Below, one piece after another: positions 59,552 through 64,000 of a stretch of DNA of 64,000 nucleotides. The stretch comes from Desulfovibrio piger (GTDB lineage: Bacteria; Desulfobacterota; Desulfovibrionia; Desulfovibrionales; Desulfovibrionaceae). Every line of letters starts with the position of its first letter. Position 1 is the stretch's first letter. The stretch is taken from positions 841,501-905,500 of the forward strand of contig NZ_LT630450.1 of assembly GCF_900116045.1 (NCBI RefSeq), read 5' to 3'. Below the pieces are notes generated by a model, which saw only the letters and a list, made by a program, of their open reading frames with translations, did not search any database and was not told the DNA's origin. A program made the position numbers and the translations under genes.

Positions 59552-60841
59552 CTAGCCGCCGCCCATAAGCCACTTGAGCGGCGTGAGCGAGAGCGTGGGG
59601 AAGAAGAGGAGCAGGAAGAGCATGACGATCTCCGTCACCAGGAAGGGCAGCATGCCCCGCACCAGCTTGGTGATCTTGATGTTGCCCACCCCGCAGACCA
59701 CATACAGCACCGTGCCCACGGGCGGGGTGATGACACCGATGCCCAGGTTCAGGATGAACAGCAGGCCGAAGAAGTACGGATCGATGCCGGCCTGGGTGAT
59801 CAGGGGATAGAACACCGGGGCAAAGATCAGGATGTTGGGGGTCAGGTCCATGACCATGCCCACCAGGAACAGGAAGATGTTGATGGCCAGCAGCAGGAGC
59901 ACGGGGCTGTCGATGAGCGGCCGGAACAGGTCGGTCACCTGGTTGGGGATCTGGGCGATGGTGATGAACCAGCCCACGGCCGTGGCCGTGGCCACGATGA
60001 GCATGACCACAGCGGTGGTCCGCGCCGCACGGGCGCTGACGCGCAGCAGGCCGCGGAAGCTCAGTTCCCGGTAGTACCCCACACAGACGATGATGGCATA
60101 GATGGCCGCGAAGGCGCCGCCTTCCGTAGGCGTGAACACGCCGAAACGGATGCCGCCCAGCAGCAGTACAGGCATCATGAAGGCCGGCATGGCATCGCGG
60201 ATGATCTTCCACTTTTCTTCGCGCGAGAAGGTGATGGTCTCGTTGTACCCGTCGATACGCACGATGAAATACCAGACCACCATCAGGGCCAGGCCGATGA
60301 AGATGCCCGGGAACAGGCCGATCATGAACAGCTTGGTGATGGACAGACCGCTGATGGTCGCACCCAGCAGGATGAAGTTGGTGCTGGGCGGGATGATGGG
60401 GCCGAGGATGGCGCCCGAGGCGATGACGCCGCCCGCGCGACCGGGCTTGTAGCCCACTTCGGCCATCATGGGCAGCAGCAGGCCGCCCAGGGCCGCGGCT
60501 TCACCCACGGAGCTGCCCATCAGGCCGGCAAAGATCACGCTGGAGATGATGGCGGCATAGCCAAGACCGCCGCGCACGCGACCGATCATGAGCTGGGCCA
60601 GCTGCACCACACGTTTGGACAGGCCGCCCTCGGCCATGATCTCGCCGGCAAAGACGAAGAAGGGGATGGCCATGAGGGGATAATTGTTGGCCCCGTCCAG
60701 CATGGTGGATGGGATGATCATGCTGTCCCACATGCCGGAGTGCCACATGAGCACGATGGAGCACAGCACCAGCACCATGGAGATGGGGATGCCGACAAAC
60801 AGGAATGCAAAGAGGCTGCCAAGGAAAAGAAAAAGCTCCAT
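59552..60841 (-). CDS. TRAP transporter large permease (DctM family)
   Basis: 429 residues, 12 or so helices, of standard DctM length. Recognisable are IPFFVFAGEIMAEGGLSKR, GGLGYAAIISSVIFAGLMGSSVGEAAALGG, GAILGPIIPPSTNFILLGA and VITPPVGTVLYVV. It is the sodium-driven transport subunit working with DctQ and the periplasmic receptor. It starts 3 bp after the small permease gene. The substrate, likely a carboxylate, is set by the receptor. Confidence 0.94.
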   Translation of the reverse strand: MELFLFLGSLFAFLFVGIPISMVLVLCSIVLMWHSGMWDSMIIPSTMLDGANNYPLMAIPFFVFAGEIMAEGGLSKRVVQLAQLMIGRVRGGLGYAAIISSVIFAGLMGSSVGEAAALGGLLLPMMAEVGYKPGRAGGVIASGAILGPIIPPSTNFILLGATISGLSITKLFMIGLFPGIFIGLALMVVWYFIVRIDGYNETITFSREEKWKIIRDAMPAFMMPVLLLGGIRFGVFTPTEGGAFAAIYAIIVCVGYYRELSFRGLLRVSARAARTTAVVMLIVATATAVGWFITIAQIPNQVTDLFRPLIDSPVLLLLAINIFLFLVGMVMDLTPNILIFAPVFYPLITQAGIDPYFFGLLFILNLGIGVITPPVGTVLYVVCGVGNIKITKLVRGMLPFLVTEIVMLFLLLFFPTLSLTPLKWLMGGG

Positions 60842-60844
60842 ACC

Positions 60845-61426
60845 CTACAACTCCTTGCTGATTTCCTGCTCGATCTTTTCCTCTTCCGTCGCCTTGGCGA
60901 AGCTGCTGGCCGGGCGGCGCACGATGGCGATCAGATCCCGCAGGCAGATAAGGATGGCCGTGAAGGCCATGATGGGCAGTGTGCTGTTGATGAAGGCCAT
61001 GTTGACGTTGGTGGCGACCGAATTGGTGTCGATGGTCTGCAGCACATAGGTGATGCCGCCGTCAAGCAGCAGCCCCAGGGCCCCCATGGTCAGCAAAATG
61101 GCCAGGATCTCTATGCATTTGCGGGGCATGCCCGAAAACATGTCCACGAACATGTCCACCGCGATGTGCTTTTTCCAGTAGAATGCCTCAATGGCACCGA
61201 AAAAGGTGATGTAGATGAAAAGAAAGCGCGCCCACTCTTCGCTGGGGGGATAACTTCCGCCAAACACATAGCGCAAAAAGGCATTGTAGAAGACCAGACC
61301 GATCATCCCCAGAAAGATGACCGCACAGAAAATTTCAAAAAGCAGTTCGCCAGACAAACCGTGCCTGTTTTCGGCAGCCGGCTGCCCGGAAGCCGTTGCG
61401 GGCGTCGTTTTGGTTTCGCTGCTCAT
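60845..61426 (-). CDS. TRAP transporter small permease (DctQ family)
   Basis: 193 residues, four helices; RYVFGGSYPPSEEWARFLFIYITFFGA is the DctQ signature. I choose the second ATG (61426), 5 bp after GGGGG, over the one at 61429. The C-terminal 25 residues are charged and coiled-coil-like. It forms the membrane complex with the large permease. Confidence 0.9.
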   Translation of the reverse strand: MSSETKTTPATASGQPAAENRHGLSGELLFEIFCAVIFLGMIGLVFYNAFLRYVFGGSYPPSEEWARFLFIYITFFGAIEAFYWKKHIAVDMFVDMFSGMPRKCIEILAILLTMGALGLLLDGGITYVLQTIDTNSVATNVNMAFINSTLPIMAFTAILICLRDLIAIVRRPASSFAKATEEEKIEQEISKEL

Positions 61427-61490
61427 CATATCCCCCTGCATATCGGAAAAAAATCCGCTCCTGCAGTATCTGCATGCGTGGTTCAGGGTC

Positions 61491-61524
61491 AAAAAAGGGG
61501 GACGCCGCCCATGCGGCATCCCCC
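61491..61524 (-). terminator. Intra-operon terminator between TRAP receptor and permease genes
   Basis: On the minus strand a GGGGGATGCCGC/GCGGCGTCCCCC-type stem followed by TTTTTTG, about 12 bp after the receptor stop. It should stop most transcripts and keep the receptor in excess over the membrane subunits. Confidence 0.8.
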
Positions 61525-61535
61525 GGTATCAAATG

Positions 61536-62537
61536 CTACTTCGCGTCGCGATAGCTGGCGGCGCTTTCCAGGATTTCCTTGGCATTGGGAACGGTATCAT
61601 AGAACAGCTTCCAGCTGCGCTTGCCCGCTTCCACCATGTAGTCGTGGAATTCCTTGGAAGGCGTGTTCACGGAACCCTTGGCGGCCTTGATGGTCTCGAT
61701 GGCCTTGGCATCGCCTTCTTCCACCATCTGCCAGATGTCGTCAGCGGCGCGCTTGGCGGCTTCGTTGAACCAGGCCTTGTCCTGTTCCGGCAGGCTCTGG
61801 TAGAACTTTTCGTTGATGTACAGGGAGTGGATCACCAGGATATGGCCGGTCAGGGTGATCTGGGGGGTGATCTCGTACATCTTCAGGGCCACGATGTCGG
61901 ACAGGGGGCTGTCGCCGCCGTCGATGACGCCCTGGTCAAGAGCGCTGGGCACTTCGGCAAACGGCATGGGCTGGCCGCTGATGCCGCATTCCTTGGCAAA
62001 GTTGGTGTACAGGGGGATGTTGGGCACACGCATGCGCAGGCCCTTCACGTCATCGATGCCGTTCAGGGGCTTCTTGGTGTAGAAGTGGCGGAAGCCCAGA
62101 GGGAAGGCGTTCAGGGTACGCAGGCCGGACTTTTCGGTGAAGCCTTCATTGATCAGCTTGAAGGTCTCGCCTTCCATGGCACGGCGGGCATGGTCATAGC
62201 TGTCGTACAGCATGGGAGTTTCCAGCATGGCCATGGCGGGATGCAGGGCCGAAGTCTGGGTACCCGTGGCACACATCTGGATGATGCCCTTGCGGGTACT
62301 GGCGATGTAGGCATCTTCCTTGCCCAGGGTACTGTTGGGGAAGACCTGCACTTCGTATTTGCCGCCGGAGAGTTCCTTCAGATACTGGCCGAACTTGTGC
62401 ATGCCGATGGTTTCGGGTTCACCTTCGGGCTTCATGCCGGCGATCTTGATGACGACGGTCTTGGCAGCCATGGCAGGCGCAGCCAGCGCGCCCATGACAA
62501 AGGCGCAGGCCAAAAGCAGTGCAACGATACGTTTCAT
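61536..62537 (-). CDS. TRAP transporter substrate-binding protein (DctP family)
   Basis: 333 residues with a signal peptide (1-25, cleavage AMA). I choose the ATG at 62537, 6 bp after AGAGG. The DctP fold is clear: VFPNSTLGKEDAYIASTRKGIIQM, LKGLRMRVPNIPLY-type strand with the carboxylate-binding Arg, and EVPSALDQGVIDGGDSPLSD. It binds an organic acid in the periplasm and hands it to the QM permease. The DSPLSD variant of the usual NxP/QxP loop may matter for specificity. The GlpR-like regulator gene is divergent, suggesting a sugar-acid or polyol-derived acid. Confidence 0.92.
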   Translation of the reverse strand: MKRIVALLLACAFVMGALAAPAMAAKTVVIKIAGMKPEGEPETIGMHKFGQYLKELSGGKYEVQVFPNSTLGKEDAYIASTRKGIIQMCATGTQTSALHPAMAMLETPMLYDSYDHARRAMEGETFKLINEGFTEKSGLRTLNAFPLGFRHFYTKKPLNGIDDVKGLRMRVPNIPLYTNFAKECGISGQPMPFAEVPSALDQGVIDGGDSPLSDIVALKMYEITPQITLTGHILVIHSLYINEKFYQSLPEQDKAWFNEAAKRAADDIWQMVEEGDAKAIETIKAAKGSVNTPSKEFHDYMVEAGKRSWKLFYDTVPNAKEILESAASYRDAK

Positions 62538-62712
62538 CATCCACCTCTGCTGATTTGGGATTGAGATAAGGAGCACCTTTCCGCACCCTGACGGCCTTTG
62601 GCCCGTCAGGCCACCTGTTTCATAAAACAAACCATCCGGCCGGTCCGGATGGAGGATCCGGGGACCGGTCCTGCCACGATGGCGGGAAAACAGGCGTATA
62701 CACTTGTTTTTG

Positions 62713-62741
62713 TCATAAGCCTTAGACAGGCTCCGCGTCAA
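62713..62741 (-). promoter_or_regulatory. Promoter of the TRAP operon
   Basis: On the minus strand TTGACG (62736-62741), a 17-bp spacer and TTATGA (62713-62718). The candidate operator lies just upstream of the -35 box. The leader to the receptor ATG is about 170 nt. Confidence 0.6.
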
Positions 62742-62745
62742 TCAA

Positions 62746-62781
62746 TTTTCGTTTTTTGATAATAGAAGTTCGAAAACGAAA
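62746..62781. promoter_or_regulatory. Candidate operator of the DeoR/GlpR-type regulator
   Basis: TTTTCGTTTT (62746-62755) and AAAACGAAA (62773-62781) form an inverted repeat with centres about 27 bp apart in the divergent region. TTTCGTTT-like half-sites are common for DeoR-family repressors. The repeat abuts the TRAP -35 box and overlaps a possible -10 of the regulator gene. Confidence 0.55.
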
Positions 62782-62866
62782 CCTTCCTCCCGGCAGACGG
62801 TGGCGGCTTGCGCACGCCCTGTCATTCCAGTATATTGTGATATCCCCACTCCCACCAGGAAGCTCC

Positions 62867-63628
62867 ATGACCAAGACAACGGAACGCCACCAGGCCCTGC
62901 TGCACATGCTCAATGCGCGTGGCTATGCGACCATCGACGAGCTCACCAAATGTTTTTCCGTGACCCCGCAGACCATCCGCAAGGATATCAACACCCTGGC
63001 CGGACAAGGCAAGGTGCAGCGCTTCCACGGCGGTGTCGGCATGCCGCTGAGTACGGAAAACATCCTTTACGAGCAGCGCAAAAAACTGTTCCTGCCTGAA
63101 AAAAAGGCCATCGCCCAGATGCTGGCCAAACACATCCCCGACGGTGCCTCCATCTGCATCAACCTGGGCACGACCACCGAGGAGGTCGCCCATGCCCTGC
63201 TGGGGCACACCAATCTGCGGGTGCTGACCAACAACCTCAACGTGGCCGCCATCATGGCCCGCAACCCCAACTTCGATGTGGTGGTGGCCGGCGGCACTGT
63301 CCGGCACCACGACCACGGCATCATCGGCCCCAGTGCGGAGAACTTCATCAGGGAATTCCGGGTGGATTACGGCATCATCGGCATTTCCGGCATCGATCAG
63401 GACGGCAACATGCTGGATTTCGACTACAGGGAGGTCTCCGTGGCCCGGACCATCATCGAATGCTCGCGCCGGGTCTTCCTGGCCACGGACAATTCCAAAT
63501 TCGGCCGTTCCGCCATGGTCCGGGTGGCCAACGTCTGTGATATCGAGGCGGTGTTCTCCAACGGGCCCCTTGAAGAGCCCTGGCAGCGGATGCTCCAGGA
63601 GGCCGGGACGGAACTGTATCTGGTCTAG
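62867..63628 (+). CDS. DeoR/GlpR-family transcriptional regulator
   Basis: 253 residues, as for GlpR, from ATG 62867 with AGGA upstream. The N-terminal winged helix reads ERHQALLHMLNARGYATIDELTKCFSVTPQTIRKDINTLAGQGKVQRFHGG, given here in outline; the recognition helix is SVTPQTIRKDI. The C-terminal domain is the ribose-5-phosphate-isomerase-like sensor with GTTTEEVAHAL, GGTVRHHDHGIIG and DYREVSVAR, which binds a sugar phosphate. It is divergent from the TRAP operon and probably represses or tunes it and itself. The inducer is unknown. Confidence 0.92.
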   Translation: MTKTTERHQALLHMLNARGYATIDELTKCFSVTPQTIRKDINTLAGQGKVQRFHGGVGMPLSTENILYEQRKKLFLPEKKAIAQMLAKHIPDGASICINLGTTTEEVAHALLGHTNLRVLTNNLNVAAIMARNPNFDVVVAGGTVRHHDHGIIGPSAENFIREFRVDYGIIGISGIDQDGNMLDFDYREVSVARTIIECSRRVFLATDNSKFGRSAMVRVANVCDIEAVFSNGPLEEPWQRMLQEAGTELYLV

Positions 63629-64000
63629 TCCTGTCCCCGTATCATCGGGCAAAAGGACCGCTCCCCCCTGCCGCTCTCCGCGGCTCACGGCGGAACGGCC
63701 TTTGCCTGCTGACAGCACGACAACGCAGCTTTCCGCACGGCTTTTCCGCAGGGCATCGCATCAGAGGGAGGCACTCCCCCGGCAGGAGAAGGCCCAAAGG
63801 CGGATGACAGGCCGTTGCGGGCATCCCGGCGAAATCGTTGCCCAAAAGCTCCGTCTCTCCCGCAGGCAAGGAAAGGGCGGGGCTTTTTGCATCCGGGATT
63901 GCCGGGCAAGGCGCCCTGCCTGTCCCCCGGAGGGGAGGACTACGGCACGGCAACAAAATGCCCGCAACGCGCAGCGGGCCTTCCGGTTTTCCCTTTCCCG
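63629..64000. other. Gene-free end of window
   Basis: About 370 bp. Frames on the minus strand lack ribosome binding sites and domains. A small hairpin GCCCGC/GCGGGC (about 63961-63979) followed by CTTCCGGTTTT could end the regulator transcript or one from outside. Confidence 0.4.

Overview
The window is a G+C-rich bacterial chromosome segment with dense coding on both strands and many perfect short-range terminators. Gene content fits a strict anaerobe of the Desulfovibrionaceae (Desulfovibrio/Bilophila type). The indicators are a selenocysteine formate dehydrogenase joined to an AsrA/AsrB-like electron-transfer subunit, a YeiH-type anion exporter, a TRAP transporter, a Lap-like type I secretion locus and an unusual glycogen operon. 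The genus is inferred from gene content; no rRNA or other marker is present.

Layout. 2-8310 (+): a six-gene operon with the end of an SrfC-family gene, a TM/Sel1 protein, an exported von Willebrand A protein, an ABC ATPase and permease of the MacB/LolDE type, and an exported SUMF1-fold protein. The last four resemble the PpkA/TagRST envelope-signalling set of type VI secretion, here next to srfC. 8376-9278: a beta-hydroxyacid dehydrogenase. 9484-12263: three identical tRNA-Pro(GGG) genes, each with its own promoter and terminator, around an intact IS200-type element and an orphan membrane-anchored protein. 12668-15578: YeiH-family transporter, a 54-residue membrane protein missed by length cut-offs, a small hypothetical and an RhtA-like exporter. 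15876-19829 (-): fdhF with an in-frame UGA (Sec136) and a visible bSECIS hairpin, plus a fused Fe-S/flavin partner.

20026-20622: a nucleotidyltransferase-like orphan. 20702-31505: a Lap-type adhesin-export locus (TolC-like, ABC with degenerate C39 domain, HlyD-like adaptor, LapG protease) flanked by two paralogous membrane sensors whose HD-GYP domains have lost the HD dyad in the same way. 31771-40850: a glycogen operon with its own promoter (debranching enzyme, GT4, GH57, and a fusion of eukaryotic-type GT3 glycogen synthase to alpha-glucan phosphorylase). 41156-49299: an envelope polysaccharide or glycolipid cluster with a rare ABC-ATPase/GT4 fusion.

49410-64000: an EamA transporter; uraA-upp uracil salvage; mnmH (selenouridine tRNA synthase) with a DSD1-type PLP enzyme; another EamA transporter; glucokinase; yhdT-panF pantothenate uptake; and a DctPQM TRAP transporter divergent from a GlpR/DeoR-type regulator with a candidate operator between them. 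Selenium use recurs in fdhF and mnmH. The best candidates for something undescribed are the srfC-linked VWA/ABC/SUMF1 module, the Lap locus with paired degenerate HD-GYP sensors, and the two enzyme fusions (GT3-GlgP and ABC-GT4).
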